From Natranaerofaba carboxydovora (GTDB taxonomy: Bacteria; Bacillota; Natranaerobiia; Natranaerobiales; Natranaerofabaceae), in contig NZ_CP054394.1 of NCBI RefSeq assembly GCF_022539405.1, positions 1,366,501-1,430,500 on the forward strand: DNA of 64,000 nt. The letters run 5' to 3'. The notes beneath the pieces were generated by a model. It did no database searches, was not told the origin of the DNA, and saw only the letters and a program-made list of their open reading frames with translations. The translations under genes and the position numbers were made by a program. This document shows positions 54,005 to 62,839 of the stretch, in pieces (the first letter of the stretch is position 1; each line of letters begins with the position of its first letter).

Positions 54005-54559
54005 TTACTCCCACCTTTTGATCAAGTCATTTTCTATTCCTAACTGATCTAAGACCCTTGAAACAGTATGGTCTACTATATCATTAATGCTTTGGGGTTT
54101 GTGATAAAAAGCAGGCAAAGGAGGCATTATAACAGCTCCAATTTTGGATAGCTTTAGCATATTTTCTAAATGTATTGCAGTCAAAGGCGTTTCTCTTGGC
54201 AAAAGAACTAGTTTCCTGTTTTCTTTAATAGCTACTGATGCAGCCCTTGTAACTAAGTTATCATCATAGCCTTGAGAAATTCCTGCAAGGGTCTTCATAC
54301 TACATGGTGCTATAACCATTCCATCATGTCTAAATGAACCACTAGAGATTGATGCACATAACTCATTTTCATCATAGATTGTATCAGCAAGTTCTTTTAT
54401 GAAAGAGACGTTATAATCTGTTTCTATTTCGATTGTTTTTCTAGCCCAGCTTGTCAAAATCAAATGTGTTTTAATATTCTTATATTGACTTAAAATTTCT
54501 AATAATCTTATCCCATATATTGCTCCTGATGCTCCAGTGATAGCAAGTACTATTATCAT
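54005..54559 (-). CDS. ubiX: UbiX family flavin prenyltransferase
   Basis: A 184-residue flavoprotein. AITGASGAIYGIRLLEIL binds the FMN phosphate; SSGSFRHDGMVIAPCSMKTLA and LLPRETPLTAIHLENML are the UbiX signatures around the active site. It attaches dimethylallyl phosphate to FMN to make the UbiD cofactor. The start is ATG 54559 after GGAGGAG; the much longer open frame upstream is only the riboswitch read as protein. It is preceded by cobalamin riboswitch 2 and followed at once by the LpdD-like gene. Confidence 0.93.
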   Translation of the reverse strand: MIIVLAITGASGAIYGIRLLEILSQYKNIKTHLILTSWARKTIEIETDYNVSFIKELADTIYDENELCASISSGSFRHDGMVIAPCSMKTLAGISQGYDDNLVTRAASVAIKENRKLVLLPRETPLTAIHLENMLKLSKIGAVIMPPLPAFYHKPQSINDIVDHTVSRVLDQLGIENDLIKRWE

Positions 54560-54605
54560 AAGCTCTCCTCCTTTGTAGATTTTTGATACTTCTATTAACC
54601 CCAAA

Positions 54606-54645
54606 AAAAGTCCTCCATCAAATACAATATTTTGATGGAGGACTT
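54606..54645 (-). terminator. Expression-platform terminator of cobalamin riboswitch 2
   Basis: AAAGTCCTCCATC / GATGGAGGACTTT, a perfect 13-bp stem, followed by TTTTTTTGGGG on the minus strand, between the aptamer and ubiX. Confidence 0.9.
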
Positions 54646-54646
54646 T

Positions 54647-54875
54647 GCCATCATCCTCATCACCCGAAAATAATAAGGCAGGTCTCCTGGCTATCAAGTC
54701 ATGGCCTTTTGGACAGAGCCTTCCCAACTTAAATTAGCCAGTGGCTGCTGCCCGGCTCCTCGAATACAGTGGTGGGTCCGCTCCGTTCATGACATATGAC
54801 ATTTGGGATAAGTACCCAAATACCACTCAGATTCCCTATTATCCCTGAAACAGGCACCTTATTATCTTAGATGTT
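54647..54875 (-). ncRNA. Cobalamin riboswitch 2 (upstream of ubiX-lpdD)
   Basis: Minus-strand landmarks in order: AAGGTGCCTGTTTCAGGG, AATAGGGAATCTGAGTGG, GGAGCGGACCCACCACTGT, AGCCACTGGC, GAAGGCTCTGTCC, AGCCAGGAGACCTGCC (B12 box) and GATGAGGATGATGG, then the terminator hairpin. It is a full cobalamin riboswitch directly ahead of ubiX, which is unusual for a decarboxylase cofactor gene. Confidence 0.93.
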
Positions 54876-54946
54876 ATTAACTTTTAACAGTATATTATCA
54901 TAAAGGCTAAATTTTGTTAACTATAATTTTAGTAAAATAATATAAG

Positions 54947-56239
54947 TCAACTTTCATGTGCAGGAAGATAAATTATAAAGCTAGTCCCTTTGTTTTTCTC
55001 AGATTCAGCTTTTATACAGCCTTCGTGAGACTCAATTATTGAATAAGCAGTTGAGAGTCCAAGGCCACTACCTTCAGCTTTGGTAGTAAAAAAAGGATCG
55101 AAGATTTTTTGTAAATTTTCATCTGTAATTCCTGGACCATTATCTGTTATTGTTATTTTTAAATAATCTCCTTCTGGCAGTGGCACTATATTTTGACTTT
55201 CTTTTTCCGTTAAGTAAATATTTTCGCCTTTAACCCAGGTTGTGCCCCCTTCAGGCATAGCTTGTGTTGCATTGAAAAAAATATTATAAAAAACCTGGTA
55301 AATTTGTTCTTTATCAATTTTTACCGGATAAAGATCATCAGGTAACATAATATTACTAGTTATTTTTGTATTGTTAAATGCCAAGTAAGCACTATCATTA
55401 ATGATTTCATTTACATAACTCACCTCTTTAATTGGTTCCTCTCCTCTAGCAAGAATTTGAAGTTTTTTAGTTATGTCTTTAGCTTTATTTATTACCATTT
55501 CCATATTATTTAAGTTCTTAGATATTTTATCAGGTTTATTTTTATATTGTATTATATATGAGAGATTAGCAAGCAGAACAGCAAGATAATTATTAAAATC
55601 ATGAGCAATACCTCTAGCCATAACACCAAAGGATTCGAACTTGTCTGCTCTATATTTGTATTCATTAAATGTTTTTTCTATTTTTTCTAACTTTTTACGC
55701 TCACTTATGTCTATCAACACGACACATTCAGGTTTAATCTCCATTTGTACCCACAACTCATCATCACTTTCTACTCTTCCTACCATTCTTAATTCGCATA
55801 CCTGTTTTTCGCCAGTTTCAAGCGATTTACGGCGAGTAAAATAATATTTATCTTGATCATAAAAATCAACAAAACGATTTAAAGGCTGTTTAATTAGTTT
55901 ATTTTTCTCAACTTGCAGGATTTTTGTAGAAGCACTATTAGCCTCTTCTATTATTCCGTTCTTATCAAGTTTTAAATATCCAACAGGAGCTTTTTCAAAT
56001 AAATCGTAATAATGTGCTTGTGTTTTTTTAAGTTCAGATTGTGTTCTTCGAAGTTCCTCATTTTGCATCTCTAGCTCAACTTGATGTAATTTTAATTCTT
56101 TTATTATTTCTTTTGAATCTTGTTCATGAAGATACTCGGTGATTTCATTTAGAACTTCATTTGAATTAGTATTTATAACACTTTCTGCTTTTTTTCTTAG
56201 ATCTTTTAAATCCTGTATATTTTCCTCACTATAGACCAT
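54947..56239 (-). CDS. PAS-domain sensor histidine kinase
   Basis: A 430-residue soluble kinase. An N-terminal coiled coil ([30 protein letters not shown]) leads into one PAS domain (about 75-185, [18 protein letters not shown]), then a HisKA-like helix with [17 protein letters not shown], and HATPase_c (about 320-425, [27 protein letters not shown]). The start is ATG 56239, six bases after GGAGGTG; it overlaps the end of the CheB-CheR fusion gene by 11 bases. No receiver domain or response-regulator gene is next to it, so its partner is unknown. Confidence 0.9.
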   Translation of the reverse strand: MVYSEENIQDLKDLRKKAESVINTNSNEVLNEITEYLHEQDSKEIIKELKLHQVELEMQNEELRRTQSELKKTQAHYYDLFEKAPVGYLKLDKNGIIEEANSASTKILQVEKNKLIKQPLNRFVDFYDQDKYYFTRRKSLETGEKQVCELRMVGRVESDDELWVQMEIKPECVVLIDISERKKLEKIEKTFNEYKYRADKFESFGVMARGIAHDFNNYLAVLLANLSYIIQYKNKPDKISKNLNNMEMVINKAKDITKKLQILARGEEPIKEVSYVNEIINDSAYLAFNNTKITSNIMLPDDLYPVKIDKEQIYQVFYNIFFNATQAMPEGGTTWVKGENIYLTEKESQNIVPLPEGDYLKITITDNGPGITDENLQKIFDPFFTTKAEGSGLGLSTAYSIIESHEGCIKAESEKNKGTSFIIYLPAHES

Positions 56240-59150
56240 TTGAATCACCTCCTATTTTTAAACAACGCTCGGTAGTAGCTAAGGCGTAAGGGGTCCCTTC
56301 CTGATCTACTAATGCTGTAGCTGTTAATATTATGTCTATAACATTACCTTCTTTTGTAAGTCTTTTGGTTTCGTAAGGTTCTATTTTTTCGTTTAAGGCA
56401 ATGTTTTTAATCATTTTCATAGTCTCTACTTTTCTACTAGAAGGTATTGTATTACTGATATTCATTTGTAATGCTTCAGCTTCACTCCAACCGTATATTA
56501 ATTCTGCCTTGTTGTTCCAAGCCTGTATATTACCCTCAAAGTCCTGAACTGTTATCACATCACTAGAATCACGCACCACAACTGCCAGTCGATTAACTGA
56601 ATCCAACATATCTTTTTGCCTTGTTATGTCAACAAAATTTATCACAGCTCCTTCAACAACATTCTCCATTGTTCTATACGGCAAGATACGCATCAAGTAC
56701 CAATAGCCATCCTTTGTTTGAATCTCTCGCTCTTTTTGTTTAAGTGTATCAAGTGTATACTTTATATCATCCTCTAAGGTGTAATATTCATTTAGCTTTG
56801 AAGTTATATTATTTATCGGTCTACCAATATCGTCTTCTATTAAATTAAAAACCTCTTTCACTGCAGGGGTGAAATTTTTGATACAATATGATTCATCCAG
56901 AAATAAACTTCCTACTCCAGTCCCTGTAAGCATATTATTCATATCGTTATTAGCCTGTCTTAATTCTTCTATTTTGTTTTGTAGGTCTTTGTTAACAGTC
57001 ATTAGTTCTTCATTGACAGATTGGAGCTCTTCCTTTGAGGTTTCTAATTCTTCGTTGGTTGACTGATACTCTTCATTAACTGACTGCAGTTCTTCACTAT
57101 AAGTTTCTAACTCCTCGATGGTTGACTGAAGGTATTCTTCTTTGTCCTGTAACTCCTGTTCTAAAGCAACAATCCTTTTATCTTTTTCACTAACCAAATC
57201 ACTAGCTACAGCTGTTTCTTTTTCACTTAACCTTTCAAGTACATCTGGTGAACTTAACTCTTTAAATATTATCATAATCATTCCCTGCAAATCTGCAAAA
57301 CTATCATTGACAGGAAAAACCTCCAAGTTAACAATTGATAAGTCTCCGTTCGACACTACCCTTAGACCTTCATAAGATACTGGTTTGTTTTGTTGGTTAA
57401 CATTTCTTACAGCTTCCATCAATTCAAGTTTTAGGCCTTCTCTAGCCATTTTAAAAATATTCATACTAGCCTGTCCGGCCGCTGGTTCCAAATACTTCCC
57501 GGTACGTCCATGGATATACATAATATCTCCTCTTTCATTTATGACTACTGCAGCCGGAGTATAGTGCCTTAGAAGTGTTTTTTCTACCAGATTTTTTATG
57601 CTACCCTTTTCTTCATCTCCTTTTTTTAATGAAGGACGGCGTGAAAACTTTAAAATATCTTTAGAAGAAGTAGCATCTTTTCCTGGTGTTATATACAGGT
57701 TACTTACTGAGCCTTTTCGTTTATATATTTTGTGTGTCTGGTCCAAACTTTCAAAGAGATCAGTCATTTCACCGATCGACTCTGAACTTCCAAGAAATAA
57801 ATAGCCATTCTTGTTTAATGCATAGTGAAATAGGCGAAATATTTTTTCTTGCTGTTTTGGCTTCAAAAAAATTAATAAATTCCTGCAGGTGATTAAATCA
57901 AGTTTGGTAAAGGGAGGATCATCCATTACATTTTGTTCGGCAAATATTAACATATCACGTAGTTCTCGATTTATTTGATAGGTGTTACCCTCTACATTTC
58001 GATCAAAATACCGCATTATACGTTCATTTGATATATCGGCTGCTATACTAATTGGATATATTCCCTGTCTAGCTTTTTCTATAGCATCACTATCAATATC
58101 AGTTGCGAAAATATGAACTTTATAATGCTGTTTTCGTCTGTCAAGTTCTTCTTTGATCAGTATAGCTATAGAATAAGCTTCCTCACCTGTAGAACAGCCC
58201 GGCACCCATACTCTGATAGCTTCTCCAGGTTCTTTGCCTTCAAAAAGTTTTGGTATAACTTTTTCTTTAAGAGCTTCAAATGATTCGGGATCACGAAAGA
58301 AACTGGTAACTCCTACCAAGGTGTCTTTGAATAAAGCTTTAGTTTCTTCAATATTATTCTCCACATATCGCACATATTCTTCTAAAGATTTAATCTGCAT
58401 CACAGCCATACGACGCTCAAGTCTTCTTCTGATAGTATTTAATTTATACCCAGAAAAATCATGTCCTACCTCTTGTCTTAAAAGATCAAAGATCTTTTGA
58501 ACTTGTTCGCTCTCTTCCATTGTCCCCTCTGGAGCGACAGAACGTTCTTTTATTTCAAATACGTAGTTTATATATGCTAAAAGCTGGGGTGGCATCTTAT
58601 CTGGAGATAAAACATAATCCACCATACCGGTCGTTATAGCACTATTGGGCATACTGTCGTACTCGGTGGTATCTGGATCTTGAACAATGGTCATACCACC
58701 TTCACCTTTTATCGCTTTAAGACCTAACGTCCCATCAGTCCCAGTTCCTGATAATAAGACACAGATTGATTTTTCCTTCAGATTCTCGGCAAGCGAACGA
58801 AAAAAGAAATCTATTGGTAATCTCATCCCACGCTCATAGCTTGGTTTACTCAAATGAAGTTTCCCTTTTTCCAAATTCATAAACCTATCAGGAGGAATTA
58901 TATAGACGCTATTTAGATTAATTTTCATCCCGTCTTTAACTTCACATACTTCCATATTAGTACACTTATCTATTAGATTAACCAGGTTGCTTTCATGTTC
59001 TGTGGATAAATGATGAACAATAACATAAGCAGCCTTATTATCCATTTCAGAAGGTATATTCGTAAAAAATTTTTTTAAAGCTGATAGGCCTCCAGCTGAA
59101 GAGCCTATCCCAATAACCGAAAAGTCAACATTTGATGATGACATTAGCAT
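56229..59150 (-). CDS. CheB-CheR-PAS fusion (chemotaxis-type methylesterase/methyltransferase)
   Basis: A 973-residue protein. CheB methylesterase domain (about 8-190): GIGSSAGGLSALKKFF with the nucleophilic Ser, IVHHLSTEH with the catalytic His, LLSGTGTDGTLGLKAI with the Asp. CheR methyltransferase (about 215-480): GVTSFFRDPESFEAL, RVWVPGCSTGEEAYSIAIL (SAM site), MDDPPFTKLDLITCRNLLIF. Then a PAS-like segment, a long coiled coil (about 645-735) with repeated EELxSxNEE units, and two PAS domains. No receiver domain is present. Such fusions usually modify or mimic modification of sensory proteins rather than classical chemoreceptors. Start ATG 59150 after GGAGG. Coupled to the downstream histidine kinase. 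Confidence 0.93.
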   Translation of the reverse strand: MLMSSSNVDFSVIGIGSSAGGLSALKKFFTNIPSEMDNKAAYVIVHHLSTEHESNLVNLIDKCTNMEVCEVKDGMKINLNSVYIIPPDRFMNLEKGKLHLSKPSYERGMRLPIDFFFRSLAENLKEKSICVLLSGTGTDGTLGLKAIKGEGGMTIVQDPDTTEYDSMPNSAITTGMVDYVLSPDKMPPQLLAYINYVFEIKERSVAPEGTMEESEQVQKIFDLLRQEVGHDFSGYKLNTIRRRLERRMAVMQIKSLEEYVRYVENNIEETKALFKDTLVGVTSFFRDPESFEALKEKVIPKLFEGKEPGEAIRVWVPGCSTGEEAYSIAILIKEELDRRKQHYKVHIFATDIDSDAIEKARQGIYPISIAADISNERIMRYFDRNVEGNTYQINRELRDMLIFAEQNVMDDPPFTKLDLITCRNLLIFLKPKQQEKIFRLFHYALNKNGYLFLGSSESIGEMTDLFESLDQTHKIYKRKGSVSNLYITPGKDATSSKDILKFSRRPSLKKGDEEKGSIKNLVEKTLLRHYTPAAVVINERGDIMYIHGRTGKYLEPAAGQASMNIFKMAREGLKLELMEAVRNVNQQNKPVSYEGLRVVSNGDLSIVNLEVFPVNDSFADLQGMIMIIFKELSSPDVLERLSEKETAVASDLVSEKDKRIVALEQELQDKEEYLQSTIEELETYSEELQSVNEEYQSTNEELETSKEELQSVNEELMTVNKDLQNKIEELRQANNDMNNMLTGTGVGSLFLDESYCIKNFTPAVKEVFNLIEDDIGRPINNITSKLNEYYTLEDDIKYTLDTLKQKEREIQTKDGYWYLMRILPYRTMENVVEGAVINFVDITRQKDMLDSVNRLAVVVRDSSDVITVQDFEGNIQAWNNKAELIYGWSEAEALQMNISNTIPSSRKVETMKMIKNIALNEKIEPYETKRLTKEGNVIDIILTATALVDQEGTPYALATTERCLKIGGDSNGL

Positions 59151-59295
59151 TAAGCCTCCAATTAAATAATTGCATTAATGTATTATGGTATTAGCATAAA
59201 TACAAAATAGCAAAATTTCATATTATATAATTCGATAAAAGTTTAAAAACATCCTGTTATAGAAAAATACTTTGTATCCATTTAAGCTAAGCCAA

Positions 59296-59751
59296 TTATT
59301 TATTATCTTTTAGATTCAGTAATTTAACACCTAACTCATCATCTAAAACACGTTTTGCGCTGCTTCCAATCAACTCAAACATTACTATCTCCATTATCTG
59401 CCATACTTTTATCCCTGACCTTACACAACCTGTTATTGTTTCTTCGTTTCTACCACAGGATGAGTGCATATGAAGTATTGGATTACCTTCTTCATCTGTA
59501 AATAAAGTTCCTGTGCCGGCTAATTCATGCACATCATCCAAGTTATGAAACATCGGTACTACAGGTCTTTTATCCCCGTCTTCAGGGCCTACAACTAGTT
59601 TGCTTCCTTCGCCCACACCACCAACCGCAATCAATGCTGCAGACTTTACTTCTTTTTCTCTTGCAAACTTTTCAATCTCCTCGTGTAATACTTCTCCTTC
59701 TTCCAGACGTAATATAAAGACTCGTCCATGTTCTGCTTGAGTATACTGCAC
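59296..59751 (-). CDS. PPC/DUF296 domain protein
   Basis: A 151-residue single PPC domain protein: LRLEEGEVLHEEIEKFAREK, SAALIAVGGVGEGSKLV, LHMHSSCGRNEE and the closing VWQIMEIVMFELIG. The HMH...C-G-R pattern resembles a metal-binding site seen in prokaryotic PPC proteins of known structure. In plants this domain is joined to AT-hooks and binds DNA; in bacteria the role is unknown. The start is GTG 59751, six bases after AGGTGGAG. Stand-alone gene. Confidence 0.87.
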   Translation of the reverse strand: MQYTQAEHGRVFILRLEEGEVLHEEIEKFAREKEVKSAALIAVGGVGEGSKLVVGPEDGDKRPVVPMFHNLDDVHELAGTGTLFTDEEGNPILHMHSSCGRNEETITGCVRSGIKVWQIMEIVMFELIGSSAKRVLDDELGVKLLNLKDNK

Positions 59752-60112
59752 TTTCTACTCCACCTCTTCCAAAATAATTTATTAGCAAACTTTTATGCTA
59801 ATCCTACTTTGCCTTTAAAATAAGCAATAATAAAATTTTATTTACAGATAATTCTATCAAATCACTAACATTACCTTCTTTATCTACATTATTAATTATT
59901 TTAAACGAAAAAACGTTAACATTATAGATAAAATGGGAAAACTTAATATCATAGCTAATGAATTATATATAATAAATTGAGTTATATTATTAATAGATTA
60001 TAGTCAAATTTTTAGTTTAAAATTTGTTTACAATTTACCTATAATAAGTTTATAATATAGTAAACAAGATATTAATGTTGAAGCAAGATATAATGGCGAG
60101 GTGTTAATGTAG
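59752..60112. other. AT-rich intergenic region between divergent genes
   Basis: These 361 bases separate the divergent PPC and TVP38 genes. I see no RNA gene or coding remnant. The stretch is extremely AT-rich and contains one plausible promoter at 60027-60056 for the rightward gene. Confidence 0.6.
60027..60056 (+). promoter_or_regulatory. Probable sigma-A promoter of the TVP38-family gene
   Basis: TTTACA, 18 bases, TATAAT; a second TATAAT-like box (CTATAATAAG) lies ten bases earlier. The start of the gene is about 57 bases downstream of the -10 box. Confidence 0.5.
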
Positions 60113-60757
60113 GTGAAAGTTAAAAAAGTAATTGTTTTATCATTTGTTGTTTTAATTTTTTCAGTATCTTACTATTTATTTTTTAGTGGATTTTTCTCTG
60201 TAGATAAGTTACAGAATTTACTTGTGGCAGGTGGATGGATAGCGCCTTTGATTTATTTGGTGTTACATGCATTTCGCCCTTTTAGCTTTTTACCGTCTTC
60301 TTTGTTAGTTCTTGCCGGAGGACTTGTTTTCGACTTTTGGTGGGGTGTGTTTTTGTGTATTCTTGGTTTTATGGTAGGATCATCCCTGGTTTATATTCTA
60401 GGCAAGAGATGGGGAGATCTTGGTACCCTTAACAAAAAATACACAGAAAAAGCAAAGCAGCTAACAAGGGTGCTAAAAGGTAAAAGTAAGTATTTTTTGG
60501 CTTCTATATGCTTAATACCTTTATTACCTTCAGATCTAGTAAGTTATGCCTCGGGAGCATCGGAAATGAATTTTTTTGATTTTTTTGGCGGGAAATTACT
60601 TGGTTCCCTACCAGGTCTAATCTTAGTATTTCTATCTGGAAGTCAAATCAAAACTGGTGACTGGACCTATTTAATCATCTCTGTTGTAGGGCTTGTTTGT
60701 TTAACAGTACTAGTGTGGTTTAAGAAAAAAGATTTAGCCAGTGCTTTGGAAATATAA
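60113..60757 (+). CDS. TVP38/TMEM64 family (DedA-like) membrane protein
   Basis: A 214-residue membrane protein with about five to six helices. RPFSFLPSSLLVLAGGLVFDFWWG and ILGFMVGSSLVYILGKRWG match the VTT-domain motif (F-x-P-x-S/T ... GxxxG ... E/K-R), and LASICLIPLLPSDLVSYASG the second half. Members are thought to scramble or flip lipids. The start is GTG 60113 with GAGGTG nine bases upstream. Monocistronic, with a bidirectional terminator after it. Confidence 0.87.
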   Translation: MKVKKVIVLSFVVLIFSVSYYLFFSGFFSVDKLQNLLVAGGWIAPLIYLVLHAFRPFSFLPSSLLVLAGGLVFDFWWGVFLCILGFMVGSSLVYILGKRWGDLGTLNKKYTEKAKQLTRVLKGKSKYFLASICLIPLLPSDLVSYASGASEMNFFDFFGGKLLGSLPGLILVFLSGSQIKTGDWTYLIISVVGLVCLTVLVWFKKKDLASALEI

Positions 60758-60782
60758 TTTAAATTAGTTATAAATAGCAATT

Positions 60783-60829
60783 AAAACTCTCGTTATCTAT
60801 TTAGAAAACGAGAGTTTTAATATTTTTTA
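60783..60829. terminator. Bidirectional terminator
   Basis: AAAACTCTCGTT / AACGAGAGTTTT with a 12-base loop, followed by AATATTTTTT on the plus strand, between the convergent TVP38 and DUF3892 genes. Confidence 0.85.
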
Positions 60830-60848
60830 ATTTGTTTGCAAACTAAAA

Positions 60849-61079
60849 CTAAAATCGAGGTAAGTTGTCAAGATTATTATCTGGGTCTTTATCCGGATCT
60901 GACCTTAAAGTTTTTTCCCCATTTCTTGTAGCACCAGTATTTACGTTTTCAATAAGGCCTGATTCAGCCATTTCTATTACGGTGCTTATATCAAATATTC
61001 TTCCGTCATTTAGCATTACTTGAACAATATTACCCCTATCATCTTTACTTACTCTGCTAATTCTATAGGGTGGTGACAA
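60849..61079 (-). CDS. DUF3892 family small protein
   Basis: A 76-residue soluble protein. RISRVSKDDRGNIVQVML, then DGRIFDISTVIEMAESGLIENV, match the DUF3892 fold, a short beta-alpha unit widespread in Firmicutes. The tail TRNGEKTLRSDPDKDPDNN is acidic and probably disordered. The start is TTG 61079, five bases after AGGAGGTG. Function unknown. Confidence 0.85.
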   Translation of the reverse strand: MSPPYRISRVSKDDRGNIVQVMLNDGRIFDISTVIEMAESGLIENVNTGATRNGEKTLRSDPDKDPDNNLDNLPRF

Positions 61080-61224
61080 TTTAACACCTCCTGCCTGTTT
61101 GTTTTTTATTTATTTTTTCACAATAACATTATTTTTAATCTTAGCCCCAACCTTGTGGTATAATATTAAAGAATATAAGTTAAATTTAAATACGTAAATG
61201 ATTAAATTTTATGGAGAGATTCTC

Positions 61225-62688
61225 ATGCTAGTTATGTTTATAATCATAAAAATTATTTTAATTGTGTCAGTTCTTTTCATTGAAAAAAAGCCACCTATGG
61301 AAGCAATTGCCTGGATATTATTAATTGTTTTTTTCCCGATTGGTGGTTACATATTATATATTTTGTTTGGTGAAACATGGACAAAAAAACTAGCAAAACA
61401 GGGCAATGAAAAATACTTAAAGGAGAATTATGAATCCCACCTTCATGATAGAATAAGAAAAAACGCACCAGGTACAAATCCTACCCCTATAGCAAAATTA
61501 GCTCCTGAAGGTTTTGATAATTTTCATTCGTTATTACAATTACACAAAAATCACAGCAACAGCACTTATACTTTAGATAATAATGTGAAAATCTTTACCT
61601 GTGGTGAAGACAAGTTTAAACAGCTATTTGAAGACATCGAAAATTCTGCACAAAGCATCCATATATTATATTTTAGGATATATAAGGATGATATTAGCAC
61701 TGAGTTTGTCAATAGATTAACAAGGAAGGCTAAACAAGGTGTGGAAGTTAGATTAATATATGACGGGGTTGCTAGTTTTACCTCAAAATCATTTTTTAAA
61801 GATTTGATAAACGCAGGTGGCAAGGTATATGCGGATGAAAGATCTTTTTTGAAAAATTTATTTAAGATAAACTTCAGAAATCACAGGAAGCTGGCTGTTA
61901 TTGACGGCCAAATTGGTTATATAGGTGGAATGAACGTAAGTGATAGATACATGGGCAAACACAAAAAGAAAAACCCCTGGAGAGATACACATCTCAGGGT
62001 AACTGGTTCAGCAGTACTGAGTTTGCAGTTTTACTTTATTCGTGATTGGTCACGGATAGTTCCCTCATTGCTTAATGATATACCAAAAAGTGAGATCGAA
62101 GAATATTTGCCTCTACCAAAAGAAAAAGGAAATATTGGTATGCAGATTGTTATAAGTGGAGTTGGTCCTGAAGAAGAAAGGGTTAAACTTGGATTTATTA
62201 ACATGATCACTCATGCCACAGAAGAGATTCAGATACAGACTCCTTATTTTGTGCCTGATCAGGAAATATTACAAGCATTAAAAGTAGCTATATTATCAGG
62301 AGTTAGAGTCCAGATAATGGTTCCAGGGATATCAAGTAGTATGTTCTTACATCCCGTTACGCTATCATATGCTAAAGAATTGTTGATGGAAGGTGCTGAA
62401 GTTTATTTATATAAAGGGTATATACATGCAAAAACCATTTCTGTTGACAAAAAAGTTTGTTCTATAGGGTCAACGAATTTTGATCAAAGAAGTCTTAATC
62501 TTAGCGATGAAATTAATGCTTTTGTCTATGACAGCGACTTTGCTAGGTATCACAAAGAAATATTTAATGAAGATATAAAGAATTCTATTAAAATAAGAAA
62601 AGAAGACTACGAAAACCAAGATAAAACTACTAAATTCATGGATGCTGTTAGAGAATCCACCCTAAGGCTAATAGCCCCATTTTTGTAA
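61225..62688 (+). CDS. cls: Cardiolipin synthase (phospholipase D family)
   Basis: A 487-residue protein. Two N-terminal membrane helices (VMFIIIKIILIVSVLFI; EAIAWILLIVFFPIGGYILY) precede two phospholipase D half-sites: NHRKLAVIDGQIGYIGGMN (HxKx4D with GG) and YIHAKTISVDKKVCSIGSTNFD (HxKx4D with GS-x-N). It joins two phosphatidylglycerols to cardiolipin and glycerol. The start is ATG 61225, six bases after GGAGAG; the in-frame ATG at 61198 has no ribosome site. Monocistronic. Confidence 0.95.
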   Translation: MLVMFIIIKIILIVSVLFIEKKPPMEAIAWILLIVFFPIGGYILYILFGETWTKKLAKQGNEKYLKENYESHLHDRIRKNAPGTNPTPIAKLAPEGFDNFHSLLQLHKNHSNSTYTLDNNVKIFTCGEDKFKQLFEDIENSAQSIHILYFRIYKDDISTEFVNRLTRKAKQGVEVRLIYDGVASFTSKSFFKDLINAGGKVYADERSFLKNLFKINFRNHRKLAVIDGQIGYIGGMNVSDRYMGKHKKKNPWRDTHLRVTGSAVLSLQFYFIRDWSRIVPSLLNDIPKSEIEEYLPLPKEKGNIGMQIVISGVGPEEERVKLGFINMITHATEEIQIQTPYFVPDQEILQALKVAILSGVRVQIMVPGISSSMFLHPVTLSYAKELLMEGAEVYLYKGYIHAKTISVDKKVCSIGSTNFDQRSLNLSDEINAFVYDSDFARYHKEIFNEDIKNSIKIRKEDYENQDKTTKFMDAVRESTLRLIAPFL

Positions 62689-62728
62689 AATATATAAAAT
62701 AGTATAATATACAAAATAGATCTACATT

Positions 62729-62774
62729 AAGAACTCCTCTTTCTTAAAGTCTTTAAAAAGAAAGAGGAGTTCTT
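62729..62774. terminator. Long perfect hairpin after cls
   Basis: AAGAACTCCTCTTTCTT / AAGAAAGAGGAGTTCTT, a perfect 17-bp stem with a 12-base loop. It lacks a clear T run on either side but sits between convergent genes, so it probably ends transcription from both. Confidence 0.7.
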
Positions 62775-62839
62775 AGTTCATTAATTATTCACCTTGATTT
62801 ATAAAACCTCTAGAAGGTCTATTGCAATAATAATCCTCC

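Noticed and set aside
54560-54727. The open frame of ubiX extends 56 codons upstream
   Set aside because: The extension is riboswitch and terminator DNA read as protein; a GGAGGAG site sits just before the inner ATG at 54559.
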